This document shows, piece by piece, positions 1 through 9,180 of a stretch of DNA of 64,000 nt. Source of the DNA: Clostridiaceae bacterium (GTDB lineage: Bacteria; Bacillota; Clostridia; Oscillospirales; Acutalibacteraceae); the NCBI GenBank assembly GCA_021769555.1, contig JAETSR010000001.1, forward strand, positions 124,001 to 188,000, written 5' to 3'. Both the position numbers and the translations under genes were made by a program. The number at the start of each line of letters is the position of its first letter. Position 1 is the stretch's first letter. The notes beneath the pieces are model-generated. The model saw only the letters and a program-made list of their open reading frames with translations. It was not told the DNA's origin and made no database searches.

Positions 1-1467
1 CAGGCGCGATTGATTGTATCAGAAAAGATTAAGAAAGAAATTATACCACGCTCTCCGTTACTTGAAGAAGAGATTGATACAATTAAAGATAGTCAGAATG
101 AAATAGAAGTTGTATTTAAGAACGGTAGCTCTATTGTAGTGGTGGCAGCAAACGAAAATTCTCGTGGATATCGTGCTACTGTTATAATTTACGAAGAGTT
201 CAGAATGATAGTTAAGAATATTATTGATACCGTACTTTCTCCGTTTCTTTACGCACGGCAACTTCCTTTTATGGAATACGAAGAATACGAGGATTTATTA
301 GAGGAACCAAAAGAAATTTTCATTAGTTCTGCATGGTATAAGAACCATTGGATGTGGACAACCATGAAAACTTTTGTTAAAGATATGTTACAGAAAGATT
401 CATCGGTGCTAATTGCAATGGATTATAGTATTGCACTTAGGCATAAAATAAAGACTCGTAGTTTCTTAGTAAAAGAAAGGCAAAAACTTGATGGTATTGC
501 GTGGGCAATAGAATATGAGAATCAGATGATTTCAGAAAATGCACACGCATATTTTACATACGATATGTTAAATAAAAACAGAGTGCTTAAAAGGCCGTTT
601 TATCCAAGAAAAAATGAAGATGTGCTGTCTCGAATTAAGCCAAAAGATATTCTTCCAAAACAGCCTGGGGAAATACGTGTTGTATCTTGCGATATAGCAC
701 CAGAGGGCGGCTCTGGAAATGACAATTCGATTTTTAGCTTAATTCGTGCTCTGCCAGAAAGTAAAGAGTATAAGGCAACCGATACTAATGGAGAGCAAAT
801 AAGGATTCAGCAAGGGTACAGGCGGCAAGTCGTTTATATAGAAACACAAACTGAATTTGAAACTACGAAGCAGGCTATTCGCATTAAGCAGCTATTTTCA
901 GATTTTGATGCAGACTATTGTGTGCTTGATACCAGAAATGCAGGTGTTAGTATTTTCGATTCGCTTGCTAAGGTGTTATACGATGAAGAAAGAAATGTTG
1001 AGTATACACCTTGGACTTGTATGAATGATGATAAATTGAGATCAAGAATCGTGATAGCTGGACAAGAGCCTGTAGTATATTCTGTAAAAGCACAGTTAGA
1101 AACAAATAGTAAGATTGCGGTCTGTATGAGAAATACCCTTGAAAATAACATGATTGAACTGTTGGTAAATAACCAAGAGGGTTTGGAAGAGTTGCAGAAG
1201 ATTGTTAAAGGGTATGATATGTTTGACGTAGACGAGCAGGTGTTTTATGAAAGGCCATTTCTTGAGACAGTTGCACTTATCAATGAAATGATAGCGCTTG
1301 ATTATACAGTGATGAGCCAGACGGGTGCTATTCGTATTGAAGAAAAAGCTGGAGCACGTAAGGATAGATATACATCTGTGTCATACGGCAATTACTTTAT
1401 AGAATTGCTTGGGAACGATCTGCATTCAGATGATGATGAATATGAGTTTTTAGCTCTATATAATTAA
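1..1467 (+). CDS. terL: Phage terminase large subunit, 5' end outside window
   Basis: Motor ATPase and nuclease that packages DNA into the prohead. The reading frame is open from base 1, so the start lies upstream of the window and most of the N-terminal ATPase domain is missing. A Walker-B-like segment (VIIYEEF, about residues 61-67 counted from base 1) is present. The C-terminal RNase-H-like nuclease begins at VVSCDIAPEGG (about 227-237), with a second acidic strand DADYCVLDTRNAG (about 303-315). The portal gene follows after 19 bases, the usual order in tailed phages. The family call rests on these motifs and on the neighbours. Confidence 0.85.
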   Translation, partial: QARLIVSEKIKKEIIPRSPLLEEEIDTIKDSQNEIEVVFKNGSSIVVVAANENSRGYRATVIIYEEFRMIVKNIIDTVLSPFLYARQLPFMEYEEYEDLLEEPKEIFISSAWYKNHWMWTTMKTFVKDMLQKDSSVLIAMDYSIALRHKIKTRSFLVKERQKLDGIAWAIEYENQMISENAHAYFTYDMLNKNRVLKRPFYPRKNEDVLSRIKPKDILPKQPGEIRVVSCDIAPEGGSGNDNSIFSLIRALPESKEYKATDTNGEQIRIQQGYRRQVVYIETQTEFETTKQAIRIKQLFSDFDADYCVLDTRNAGVSIFDSLAKVLYDEERNVEYTPWTCMNDDKLRSRIVIAGQEPVVYSVKAQLETNSKIAVCMRNTLENNMIELLVNNQEGLEELQKIVKGYDMFDVDEQVFYERPFLETVALINEMIALDYTVMSQTGAIRIEEKAGARKDRYTSVSYGNYFIELLGNDLHSDDDEYEFLALYN

Positions 1468-1486
1468 GGGGAGGTGAAGATAAAAA

Positions 1487-3151
1487 GTGGCTGGTTCAAG
1501 ATTTAATCTTTTCTCAAATGGTAAATCAGAGAAAAGTTCTGTTAAGAATGAAACAAATAGCGTTGAAATAAATCAAAGCGATGGGTTGTTATATGAGCTT
1601 AATACTGGTTTAGGCGTTACATACATGAACATTGTAAACGCTAACGCAAGAGGAAGATCGCCATACTCTGCAAAAGAAATTTCTGAAATGGCGCAAGACC
1701 CAATGAACCATATTACTCAGTTGCGCAGATGGGCAAAATGGGCGTATTACTCAAATGGAGTTATCACTACGGCTATTGATAGTTTGCGAAGTCTTCATTC
1801 CCTAGACTATGTTGTTGTGGCTAGACCTAAAAAGGCTGGTGCCAAGCGTGGTGGATTTCGTAGTAGTGCCGACAAGATGAATAGTGTATTGCGATCTATG
1901 AGATACAAAGAAGTAATTAGAGATGCAATTTTTCATGACGCGAATGATGGAATGTATGTCGCGTATATGGAAACTCGAACAGTGCCAGTTGATCGAAAGG
2001 CCGCACTTACAGACTTCGACATATCAGGTATTACAGAAATAAATTCGTCTGGAATAAATACAGTAGTCATTCCGCTTCCAATCGAATACTGCAGAATTAT
2101 AGGCCGTAGGAACAACTGCTATGAAGTAGCGTTTGACCTACGGTATTTTAATTTAATCAATGATGAAGAGCGAAAACGAAAGTTACAAGGATTCCCTAAA
2201 CAAATTCAAGATGGATGGGACAAGTATAAAAACGGTGAGCTGCCAGATGGAGCTTGCTGGCTAAGATTGGATTGGCACAAAACTATTGTTACAAAAATTA
2301 AAAGTGGACAAAATGATTTATACGGAGTTCCCTTTGCGGTTGCGGCGTTAGATGATATTGATTATGCAAAATATTTTGTTGATGCAAAGCGTCGTGTGTT
2401 AGATAGTATCAACAACAAAATATACTATGAGACATTTCCAGAGGGAGAGAAGAAGGGTACATCTGGGCTTACGAAAAAGCAACAAGAATATCAGCACAAT
2501 ACGGTCAAGAATGCTCTTACCAAGCGTCAGGGGGATAATGGGTTTTCTTTTTTCTCACTTGCGGCTGGAACAAAAATGGATTCTTTGCCAACCGATATTT
2601 CTTTGCTTGACGAAGAAAACGAAAATGCAATTAAGGAAGATGTCAATGAGGGAATTGGATTTTCGAGTGCTGCTTTAAGTGGAACTTCCACTGGTAACTA
2701 TGCTACTGCCACACTTAACCTCGAAGTTATATCTCGGAATGTATACACATGGATTGAAGATATTGTAGAAGAGCTAAATAAATGCCTAAATTATAATGTA
2801 ATTCGTGATGGTAACTATAGGATTGAATTTAGAATATTACCGATTACTTTTGTAAACCAAGAAAAGCAAGTGAAGTATTTTTCTGATTTATACGCAAGAG
2901 GAAAGGGTAGTCTTCTGGCCTGGATTTCTGCGGCTGGCATGAATCCAGATGATTATTTGTCACTTATGGATTATGAGCTTGAGGAAGATTTTGAAAATCG
3001 TTATCCAGTGCATAAAACATCATTTACTGTAACTGGCAAGGATGCACCAGATGATGATGTCGATAAGAGTTCGGATAATTTATCTACAAATCCAGCGACA
3101 GAATCAACAAATGCAAATAATGGTAATGCTAATCCATCACCGTCAGGATGA
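1487..3151 (+). CDS. Phage portal protein
   Basis: Dodecameric ring protein of the capsid vertex through which DNA enters and leaves and to which the tail connects. 554 residues, the normal size for a portal. The start is GTG at 1487, eight bases after a good ribosome site (ggggaggtg). The middle contains the tryptophan-rich segment WLRLDWHK and a long helical stretch after DDIDYAKYFVDAKRR, as expected for the stem and wing. The last 60 residues are low-complexity (Ser, Asn, Asp). It sits between terL and the protease/scaffold gene. Assignment is by position, size and overall character; there is no single diagnostic motif. Confidence 0.8.
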   Translation: MAGSRFNLFSNGKSEKSSVKNETNSVEINQSDGLLYELNTGLGVTYMNIVNANARGRSPYSAKEISEMAQDPMNHITQLRRWAKWAYYSNGVITTAIDSLRSLHSLDYVVVARPKKAGAKRGGFRSSADKMNSVLRSMRYKEVIRDAIFHDANDGMYVAYMETRTVPVDRKAALTDFDISGITEINSSGINTVVIPLPIEYCRIIGRRNNCYEVAFDLRYFNLINDEERKRKLQGFPKQIQDGWDKYKNGELPDGACWLRLDWHKTIVTKIKSGQNDLYGVPFAVAALDDIDYAKYFVDAKRRVLDSINNKIYYETFPEGEKKGTSGLTKKQQEYQHNTVKNALTKRQGDNGFSFFSLAAGTKMDSLPTDISLLDEENENAIKEDVNEGIGFSSAALSGTSTGNYATATLNLEVISRNVYTWIEDIVEELNKCLNYNVIRDGNYRIEFRILPITFVNQEKQVKYFSDLYARGKGSLLAWISAAGMNPDDYLSLMDYELEEDFENRYPVHKTSFTVTGKDAPDDDVDKSSDNLSTNPATESTNANNGNANPSPSG

Positions 3152-3167
3152 ACGGGGGTGATAAACG

Positions 3168-4325
3168 ATGTCAAAAAAGCATGAATGGATTAAATCGGGT
3201 TCGCCATTATACGAGATTGCTAGTAAACAAAGCGTAAGTGGGCGGCGGCACTTCAAAACCGTTTTACATGAGATTTATCCAGACGAAAGTCATTATAACA
3301 CAAATGGTATTTCATGGAACGAAGAATATACAACCAATAACATAGATACAGTTATTGGCATGTCTGTTGTTGCAGAATTTCTTACCGAAGATAGAGATAT
3401 TCCATATGGTCATGGGCTAACTGGTGTAAAAGGTAATATGCCATTATTTGAAGATGCTACTGTTGTAGGACACTTTGATAAAGCGTGTGTTACTGATATT
3501 GAAATAGATGGTGAATTTAAGAAAGTTTTAGTTGCTGAGGGAACGCTAGATGAAATGCGTTATCCGAAATTTGTTGAGTGGCTTACAAAACATATGGCAG
3601 AATCCCAAGTTAAAGGATCTGTTGAAATTGTTGGTAAGCAGGAAAACAAAGGGGAGATTGTTTACTCCAATGGCTGGGTTGAAAAAGGTAGAGTACCGCA
3701 AATCTATGATTATAGCGGGTATGCGATATTAAGTGTTACGCCTGCCGATGAATCTGCTGTAGTTATGGAGTTAAATAATAAAAATACAAAAGAAAGCAAA
3801 GGTGAAATAAGAATGGATGAAGCAATGAAAGTTGAAATTCAGTCTGCTGTTGCCAGTGTGTTAGCTGAGACTAATTCAAAATGGGAACAGTACTATGCGC
3901 AGTTACAAGCTAAGAATGCTGAGATCGCGCAGCTTGAAGCTGACAAGGCTGCTGTGGAGGCTGAGATTGAACAGCTACGTGCTGATTATGAAGCGGCAAT
4001 GGCGAAACAATCTTTGGCTGAAGCTGGGTTAGCCGAGGCTAATGAGAAGCTGGGCGAGATGGAGAAGGTTAATAAGCAAAATGAGTTAAATGCTGCGTTA
4101 GCTGGTTTCACAGATGAGGAAAAGGCGTATGCCAAGACTGAGATTGAGTCTTTTACCAATGATCCAACAAGCGTTGAGATCAACAGTATCACTGGAAAAA
4201 TCTATGCAGAGATTGGGCGCAAGAGTCGCGAAAATGTTAAGCATGAGGAAAACTCAGAGATTGATATTTTTAGCATTGCTGGCGATTTTTCCTCAGATTC
4301 TGACGATGAAGTAAGTATTTTTTAA
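3168..4325 (+). CDS. Probable prohead protease fused to coiled-coil scaffold
   Basis: 385 residues in the slot between portal and capsid where a maturation protease normally sits. Residues 1-200 form a mixed alpha/beta domain (VIGMSVVAEFL, YGHGLTG, VKGSVEIVG, SVTPADESAVV), resembling a capsid maturation protease. Residues 225-310 are a strongly predicted coiled coil rich in Ala, Glu and Lys (AQLEADKAAVEAEIEQLRAD), typical of a scaffold or delta domain. The C-terminus is acidic and Ser/Asp-rich. An internal ATG at 3813 with its own ribosome site suggests the scaffold is also made separately. The protease role is inferred from position and fold; I could not identify a certain catalytic triad. 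Confidence 0.6.
   Translation: MSKKHEWIKSGSPLYEIASKQSVSGRRHFKTVLHEIYPDESHYNTNGISWNEEYTTNNIDTVIGMSVVAEFLTEDRDIPYGHGLTGVKGNMPLFEDATVVGHFDKACVTDIEIDGEFKKVLVAEGTLDEMRYPKFVEWLTKHMAESQVKGSVEIVGKQENKGEIVYSNGWVEKGRVPQIYDYSGYAILSVTPADESAVVMELNNKNTKESKGEIRMDEAMKVEIQSAVASVLAETNSKWEQYYAQLQAKNAEIAQLEADKAAVEAEIEQLRADYEAAMAKQSLAEAGLAEANEKLGEMEKVNKQNELNAALAGFTDEEKAYAKTEIESFTNDPTSVEINSITGKIYAEIGRKSRENVKHEENSEIDIFSIAGDFSSDSDDEVSIF
3813..4325 (+). CDS. Possible nested scaffold protein from internal start
   Basis: In-frame ATG at 3813 (MDEAMKVEIQSAVASVLAE) inside the protease gene, preceded by aaaggtg at 3798-3804, an 8-base spacing as good as that of the real genes around it. It would give a 170-residue protein made only of the coiled coil and acidic tail. 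The arrangement is that of lambda C and Nu3, where protease and scaffold share a C-terminus. The start is an inference from sequence; proteolytic release is the alternative. Confidence 0.45.
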   Translation: MDEAMKVEIQSAVASVLAETNSKWEQYYAQLQAKNAEIAQLEADKAAVEAEIEQLRADYEAAMAKQSLAEAGLAEANEKLGEMEKVNKQNELNAALAGFTDEEKAYAKTEIESFTNDPTSVEINSITGKIYAEIGRKSRENVKHEENSEIDIFSIAGDFSSDSDDEVSIF

Positions 4326-4340
4326 TGGGAGGGAAAGAGA

Positions 4341-4802
4341 ATGAAGTACAAGACTATTGGTGCATTTAAAAATGTGCAGAATGTTGGTTATTGCAAAGCT
4401 GAGGCTGATATGAAAGTCGGTATGGGAGTTATTTTAGATCAGGCAAATAAAATTGCTAAGACTCCCGCTTCTGCTGATGAGGCCAAGACCTGTTATCGTA
4501 TTGTTTCAAGTATCAATGACAAACCCGAGCTACATAATTTTTCTGAGACAGTGTTGGTGCTGAAGGGAGAATATGTTCGTGCTGATGATCTTCATACTGT
4601 AGAGGATATGGAGATTGAACTTGCTCAGGCTGAAATTAAGGACGAGCTTACGGATTTAGCTGTTGGCGATAAGCTGGTGTTCGGTGCAAATGGCATTATT
4701 GAGAAAGCGACTGCCGTAGATGGCTATGCCGTTTATTTTGAGGTTATTGCTAAGACTGGGTATATGGGCGCTGGTGTGCTGGCGATTATTCGTGTCCAGT
4801 AA
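4341..4802 (+). CDS. Probable head decoration protein
   Basis: 153 residues, immediately upstream of the major capsid gene and with a strong ribosome site (gggaggg). The beta-rich sequence has regularly spaced Gly and Val (KVGMGVILDQANKIAKTP, LTDLAVGDKLVFGANGIIEKA, YMGAGVLAIIRVQ), the pattern of small trimeric capsid-decoration proteins that stabilise the shell. Position between scaffold and capsid fits this well. No motif proves it; a capsid-associated protein of another type is possible. Confidence 0.5.
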   Translation: MKYKTIGAFKNVQNVGYCKAEADMKVGMGVILDQANKIAKTPASADEAKTCYRIVSSINDKPELHNFSETVLVLKGEYVRADDLHTVEDMEIELAQAEIKDELTDLAVGDKLVFGANGIIEKATAVDGYAVYFEVIAKTGYMGAGVLAIIRVQ

Positions 4803-4822
4803 TTTTTAAGGAGGGAAATATA

Positions 4823-5929
4823 ATGGAAAACATTTATGAGATCAACATGAAGAATGTTGAACGTGATGTTGATACGCTACGTATCACTAAGAAATCACCC
4901 ATTGTGGAAGTGTTTTCTGCTTTAGTGCAGGGCAATACTCCAAAACTTAATGGGAAAATTGTAGACAAGTCCGTTGAGGCTATCAAGGAGATGTGTTCAA
5001 AAGCACTGAATGGCGATTCTGTTGCTCGTTCAGAAATCAATACAATCATCCGTTTTTCGATTGAGCCTGCCTTGCTTGAGCGTATCAAGCTATTTTCATT
5101 TATGGGTACATATCATACTCTAGCTTATCATGAGGCGGCTATGGTGAAGACCTACAATTACGAAAGCGTTGATTCTCGTTTTCAGGCTTCTTCAAGCGAT
5201 GTGCCTTTTGCTGCTCTAAATTACAAAGAGTACCCCATTGGCACACAGACCATTTCTGGCGGTTTTGCGGTAGATTATCGAGAGCTGCAGAGCGGCAATT
5301 TTGATGGCAATGTTGCAGAGGGAATCAATCAGGTGCAGACAGACATGTTTAATAAGTGTGTTTACTTTGTAACTAGGGTTCTTTATGATGGAATTAAGAA
5401 CGCTAAGGGTGTTAAGCACTTCCACGAAGAGTCTGGCATTGTAAAGTCTTCTGTTGATGAAATGCTGAAAACAATGCGCCGTTATGGACGTGTAAACATT
5501 TGCGGTGATTTCTCTGTGGTTTCAGCTTTTAATGATTTTATGGGATATAAGACTTTTGGTGATACCACTATTCCATTTGGTAGTAATGTGGTTGCTGATG
5601 AAATCCGCAAGACTGGTCTAGTGAGTTATTATAACGGTGCTTTTATCACCGAGCTGCCCAATAGCATTAACTTCACTAAGCTAAATAAAGACGGTACTGA
5701 CTACGACCTATATCTTCCACAAGGTCTGCTCTTCTTCTTACCTCAAGGTTCGATTTCTCCGCTACAGATTTTCCAGCGTGGAGGAATGACCTCTATGGCG
5801 GGAGAAGATATCGTGACCCGTCAGCATCTTACTCGGTTTGATCTGGAGATTGGTGCCGATGTTGCTCGTGGTATGGAGCATTGGATTGGTCTAGTGTCTG
5901 ATCTGAACTACGAAGTGCCCGAAGTTTAA
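4823..5929 (+). CDS. Major capsid protein
   Basis: 368 residues, preceded by a near-perfect ribosome site (aaggaggg). It is placed after protease/scaffold and decoration genes, where the shell protein is expected. The N-terminal 60 residues are charged and helical, and the middle and C-terminal parts are mixed alpha/beta (FAVDYRELQSG, MLKTMRRYGRVNICGDFSVV, GADVARGMEHWIGLVSDLNYEVPEV), compatible with an HK97-type fold. A stem-loop follows directly, as is common behind highly expressed capsid genes. It is unrelated in sequence to the GC-rich capsid remnant at 40066. Confidence 0.75.
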   Translation: MENIYEINMKNVERDVDTLRITKKSPIVEVFSALVQGNTPKLNGKIVDKSVEAIKEMCSKALNGDSVARSEINTIIRFSIEPALLERIKLFSFMGTYHTLAYHEAAMVKTYNYESVDSRFQASSSDVPFAALNYKEYPIGTQTISGGFAVDYRELQSGNFDGNVAEGINQVQTDMFNKCVYFVTRVLYDGIKNAKGVKHFHEESGIVKSSVDEMLKTMRRYGRVNICGDFSVVSAFNDFMGYKTFGDTTIPFGSNVVADEIRKTGLVSYYNGAFITELPNSINFTKLNKDGTDYDLYLPQGLLFFLPQGSISPLQIFQRGGMTSMAGEDIVTRQHLTRFDLEIGADVARGMEHWIGLVSDLNYEVPEV

Positions 5930-5940
5930 AATAAATGATA

Positions 5941-5962
5941 AGGAGGGGTTTTATCCCCTCCT
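5941..5962 (+). terminator. Stem-loop after the capsid gene
   Basis: Perfect 8-bp stem (aggagggg / cccctcct) with a 6-base loop, 11 bases after the capsid stop codon. Only a short T-rich stretch follows, so it may act as an attenuator or mRNA 3' stabiliser rather than a full terminator. Confidence 0.6.
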
Positions 5963-5988
5963 GAATACTTTAAAGGAGAAATACTTTT

Positions 5989-6444
5989 ATGGAAACAAAT
6001 GTGGCTGTAAATAATCTTTGTGCGTGGGATTTATACTTTAAGCGAATTATGGGAGTTGGAGATGTTCGGATTCCTGCAAATGCCAAAAAATATCCGCTAG
6101 TTTCGTTTGATGAAATGCAGGCGCAAATTCAGAGTGCCAATAAAATTTTCGTTGGAACAGATGGACTTGGGTCACATGCTAGGGTTGAGATCATTGACAA
6201 GACGATTCGCAATAAGCTGTTTGGGATTGAGGAATCAGCACCAGAACCCATTGTTTTAACTGAGGAAACAGTTAAAGGACTATTGGCCATTAAAGCTAAA
6301 TCTAAATTTAATGAGCGTCTAAATGAGCTTGTAAAAACAGGAGCTGAAAAGAAGATGTTGGTTGACCTGGCATTTAAGGTAGGCGCTGAAGATGCAGAAA
6401 CATGGAAAGTGGATGCGCTGCGGAAACTCAGCGAATCGGAGTAA
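5989..6444 (+). CDS. Phage head-region protein, possible head fibre or connector
   Basis: 151 residues with a ribosome site aaaggag. The N-terminus (NNLCAWDLYFKRIMGVGDVRIPANAKKYPLVSFDEMQAQIQSGN-like pattern, here QIQSANKIFVGTDGLG) looks like a small beta domain. The C-terminal 70 residues are helical and charged. It lies in the head-completion module directly behind the capsid. No specific family was recognised beyond location; the product probably belongs to the virion. Confidence 0.45.
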   Translation: METNVAVNNLCAWDLYFKRIMGVGDVRIPANAKKYPLVSFDEMQAQIQSANKIFVGTDGLGSHARVEIIDKTIRNKLFGIEESAPEPIVLTEETVKGLLAIKAKSKFNERLNELVKTGAEKKMLVDLAFKVGAEDAETWKVDALRKLSESE

Positions 6445-6475
6445 GTAACAATACATATAGGAAGTGGGTGTGGTG

Positions 6476-6868
6476 ATGGCAACTACATTTTCAGATATAG
6501 AACGAATTTTCCATTCCATGCCTTTGACTAAATTTGATATACCCGAAGGATTGGAAGAAGTTTGGCTTGAAACTGCTATAGCAGATTATGAGCTAAATAT
6601 AGGTTGTGATTTAGAGTATTTATCGGATAAGCGAGAGTTCAGCGATAACCTCAACAGTGTTGTAATGCGCACACTGGCACAAATGATGTATGTTTCGTAT
6701 TTGCAAAGAGAACTTAGTCGTGTCATGGCCTTAAATGGTGTGTATGGAAAAGATATACAGTTGACAGGCCAGGACGCAACTAAACGTGTCACAAAGCAGG
6801 AACTGAATGATCAGATAGCAATAGTAGAGACTTTACTACATAGGCAAAAACAACATGCGTATTTGTAG
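6476..6868 (+). CDS. Probable head-tail connector (Ad1 type)
   Basis: 130 residues, largely helical (LEEVWLETAIADYELN, NSVVMRTLAQMMYVSYLQRELSRVM), the size and position of the adaptor protein that binds below the portal. ATG at 6476 is preferred over an in-frame GTG at 6464, because the purine-rich ggtgtggtg lies just ahead of it and MATTFSDIERIF is a natural N-terminus. The next gene starts 14 bases later with a strong ribosome site. Role inferred from order and helical character. Confidence 0.5.
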   Translation: MATTFSDIERIFHSMPLTKFDIPEGLEEVWLETAIADYELNIGCDLEYLSDKREFSDNLNSVVMRTLAQMMYVSYLQRELSRVMALNGVYGKDIQLTGQDATKRVTKQELNDQIAIVETLLHRQKQHAYL

Positions 6869-6882
6869 GGAGGTGCTGCGTT

Positions 6883-7935
6883 ATGTCTGAAGAATCAAAA
6901 AGCTGGTATAGAATGACACGTCCTTTGTTTAACAGCGGGTTTGAGGATGATGAGTTTTGGGCATACGGTCAAGATGGATTTAATGAGGTGTTAGATTCAT
7001 TTATTGGCAGTGATGTAAAAATATACGATAAATCGCTTCATATGGAACCGCAAGAAGTCCGAGCGATAATTCAAAATGCTACTAGCGATGTGTTTAATAG
7101 TACTACGGTTCGCCAAATTTTATGTAATATTGGCATATTGAAATGCGGTCAATATGTTAAAGATGGCGATGTTGTTTGGATGGTTAGTTCGTTACCTGAT
7201 AATAATAGAATTTATGAAAAGGCCGTACTGTGGAAATGTAGGCATAGTATACGCTTTCTTTCTCCAATAACAGGAGAGATTGTAGAATACCCTGTATACA
7301 GCACAAATAGTACTCAGTATGGTACTGGTGAAAAAGTAAAAACTAACATTTCAGTTGGCGATGATCAACACTTAATTTATATACCATACAATGAAGAAAC
7401 CATTATGCTTGATGATCATTTTAGGTTCATTATGGATAAGAACAAAATAAACCCAACCGTATATCGTGTTACAAGGGTTGATCCTGTTTCTTATGCTGTA
7501 GGAAAAGAATATCAAGACGATGGATTGATTCAGTGGTCGGTTATTGAAACGCAGTTTGATGAAGAAAGAGACAGTCGTGACCAGATGATAGCAAATTTCT
7601 ATTCACCAAATGTAGGTGGGATAGATATAACACCGGGAGAAAATGCCGAGATGAGATTGGTTGATTTGGATGGTGACTATATATTAGCTATTGGTGAATC
7701 AAAAGAAATTGAGGTAGACTGTTTTGATGCAGATGGGGAGCAGCTAGAGCAATTTGAGTTTAGTGTTCAATATGAAAACAATGATGCAATACATTCTGTT
7801 GATACAGACGGCAGACTGATTAAAGTAACTGCTAATAATGATATGAGACATGTAGGCAAGACTTTTGAGCTACATGTGATTTCAGAAGAACTCAATAGTA
7901 AGGCGAGTATTAAAATTCAAATAGGGAACTGGTAG
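6883..7935 (+). CDS. Phage head-completion or neck protein with Ig-like C-terminus
   Basis: 350 residues. The first 240 form a beta-rich domain (QYVKDGDVVWMVSSLPDNNRIYEKAVLWKCRHSIRFLSP) resembling head-closure or neck proteins. From about residue 250 a separate Ig-like module follows (GGIDITPGENAEMRLVDLDG to the C-terminus), joined by a Gly-rich linker; such add-on domains often decorate virion surfaces. It sits between the connector and the putative tail-completion gene. The neck role is inferred from position only. Confidence 0.45.
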   Translation: MSEESKSWYRMTRPLFNSGFEDDEFWAYGQDGFNEVLDSFIGSDVKIYDKSLHMEPQEVRAIIQNATSDVFNSTTVRQILCNIGILKCGQYVKDGDVVWMVSSLPDNNRIYEKAVLWKCRHSIRFLSPITGEIVEYPVYSTNSTQYGTGEKVKTNISVGDDQHLIYIPYNEETIMLDDHFRFIMDKNKINPTVYRVTRVDPVSYAVGKEYQDDGLIQWSVIETQFDEERDSRDQMIANFYSPNVGGIDITPGENAEMRLVDLDGDYILAIGESKEIEVDCFDADGEQLEQFEFSVQYENNDAIHSVDTDGRLIKVTANNDMRHVGKTFELHVISEELNSKASIKIQIGNW

Positions 7936-7945
7936 GAGGTGTTAT

Positions 7946-8443
7946 ATGCCGCATTTTGATGTGATTACGCAACAGAAACAGAAGCTCAAAGAGGCTTTAT
8001 TGAAAAATCAAAATATTGTAAACCTTTTGATGAACACTGGCAATAATGTGTTGGAATTTGAAAATGTGAAAATAGGAAGTAAAAGCCCTGCTCAAAGTCG
8101 GATAAAAAAGCACTTCTATGTTCCTAAAACAACTACAAAGGATATGAATTTTATAACAATGCGAAGCAGAATTATTTATTCTGATTCAGATGTTGTTAAG
8201 GAAACTGCCTTGGTCGTATATGTGATATGTAATGAAGATCAGATTGATTTATTGCAAGGATCAAGAGCAGATTTAATCGCAAATGAAATAGATAAAATTC
8301 TTAATACGGGCGGTAATCCTTTATTCGGATTGGGTGGCATTACTTTGAGTACAGCAGAAGAGGTTCAGTTTAATGATGGATATTCTGGTTGGCAAATTCC
8401 ATACATAACCCATGAGCGCAATCAGGATGGTGAGCGTTTATGA
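7946..8443 (+). CDS. Probable tail-completion / tail terminator protein
   Basis: 165 residues, preceded by taggaggtg and overlapping the next gene by four bases (ATGA), so the two are translationally coupled. The alpha/beta layout (ETALVVYVICNEDQIDLLQG, RADLIANEIDKILNTGGN, WQIPYITHERN) and place before the tail tube fit a tail terminator. No catalytic or diagnostic motif is present, so the call is by synteny. Confidence 0.45.
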   Translation: MPHFDVITQQKQKLKEALLKNQNIVNLLMNTGNNVLEFENVKIGSKSPAQSRIKKHFYVPKTTTKDMNFITMRSRIIYSDSDVVKETALVVYVICNEDQIDLLQGSRADLIANEIDKILNTGGNPLFGLGGITLSTAEEVQFNDGYSGWQIPYITHERNQDGERL

Positions 8444-9147
8444 CAGATTTAAGTGTCTTTCGAGGACGTGATTATCAGATAAATGACGGCATCAAGATTA
8501 GGCAGCCTACTATCGGAGAAATTGAGGAATTTGGAGAACAGAAGTATTTCTCCATTGTAAAACTAATTACTTCTACTCCTGCAGATAGAAAAGTAGAAAT
8601 ATGGGATTCATTGCATGTTTATTGGGAAGAAGTTGGCGAATACGATTTATTTGTTTCAATGTTCGGCGTATTTTCTAATTTAGATATGTCGATTATTCTT
8701 CCTGAATTAGATTTTACAACTTTTCGTACACTCATTAACCCAAATACAAAAGAATTGGCGTTGATAAATAAGGATGGTGTAAAAATTGATAGGGCTATTT
8801 TTACACTCATAACCAATTATATTCGGTCTGTTCATCAGTTAAAGAAAAATCTCGAAAAGGGGTACGATAATTTCACACGAGATATGATGATTGAAGATGA
8901 TCGGTATGATTATGAAAAAGCTGCGAATAAGCCCTTTAAATCAATTATATTGCCATTTGCTTCATACCTAGCAATTAGACAAAACTTTGCGGCGCTATGG
9001 GATATTCCCATTGGCGCTTTTTTGTACGAAATGATGCGTGAGCAAAAAGTAAAAGAGTATGACAATCTAATGCGTGGTATATACAGCGGATGTGTTGATA
9101 TAAAGAAAATAAACAAATCTGACTTAAATTGGGTTGGGGACATCTAG
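8440..9147 (+). CDS. Phage protein in tail module, function unknown
   Basis: 235 residues, coupled by a four-base overlap to the upstream gene and lying just ahead of the tail tube gene. The N-terminus (GRDYQINDGIKIRQPTIGEI) is beta-like; residues 120-235 are helical. I do not recognise the family. Proteins of this size beside the tube gene are often assembly factors, but nothing in the sequence proves that. Confidence 0.4.
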   Translation: MTDLSVFRGRDYQINDGIKIRQPTIGEIEEFGEQKYFSIVKLITSTPADRKVEIWDSLHVYWEEVGEYDLFVSMFGVFSNLDMSIILPELDFTTFRTLINPNTKELALINKDGVKIDRAIFTLITNYIRSVHQLKKNLEKGYDNFTRDMMIEDDRYDYEKAANKPFKSIILPFASYLAIRQNFAALWDIPIGAFLYEMMREQKVKEYDNLMRGIYSGCVDIKKINKSDLNWVGDI

Positions 9148-9180
9148 TTTCCAACAAAAGAAGTAGAAAGGATGATTCTA

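Noticed and set aside
4114-4314. Plus-strand frame overlapping the scaffold end
   Set aside because: Lies in another frame of the coiled coil with no ribosome site.
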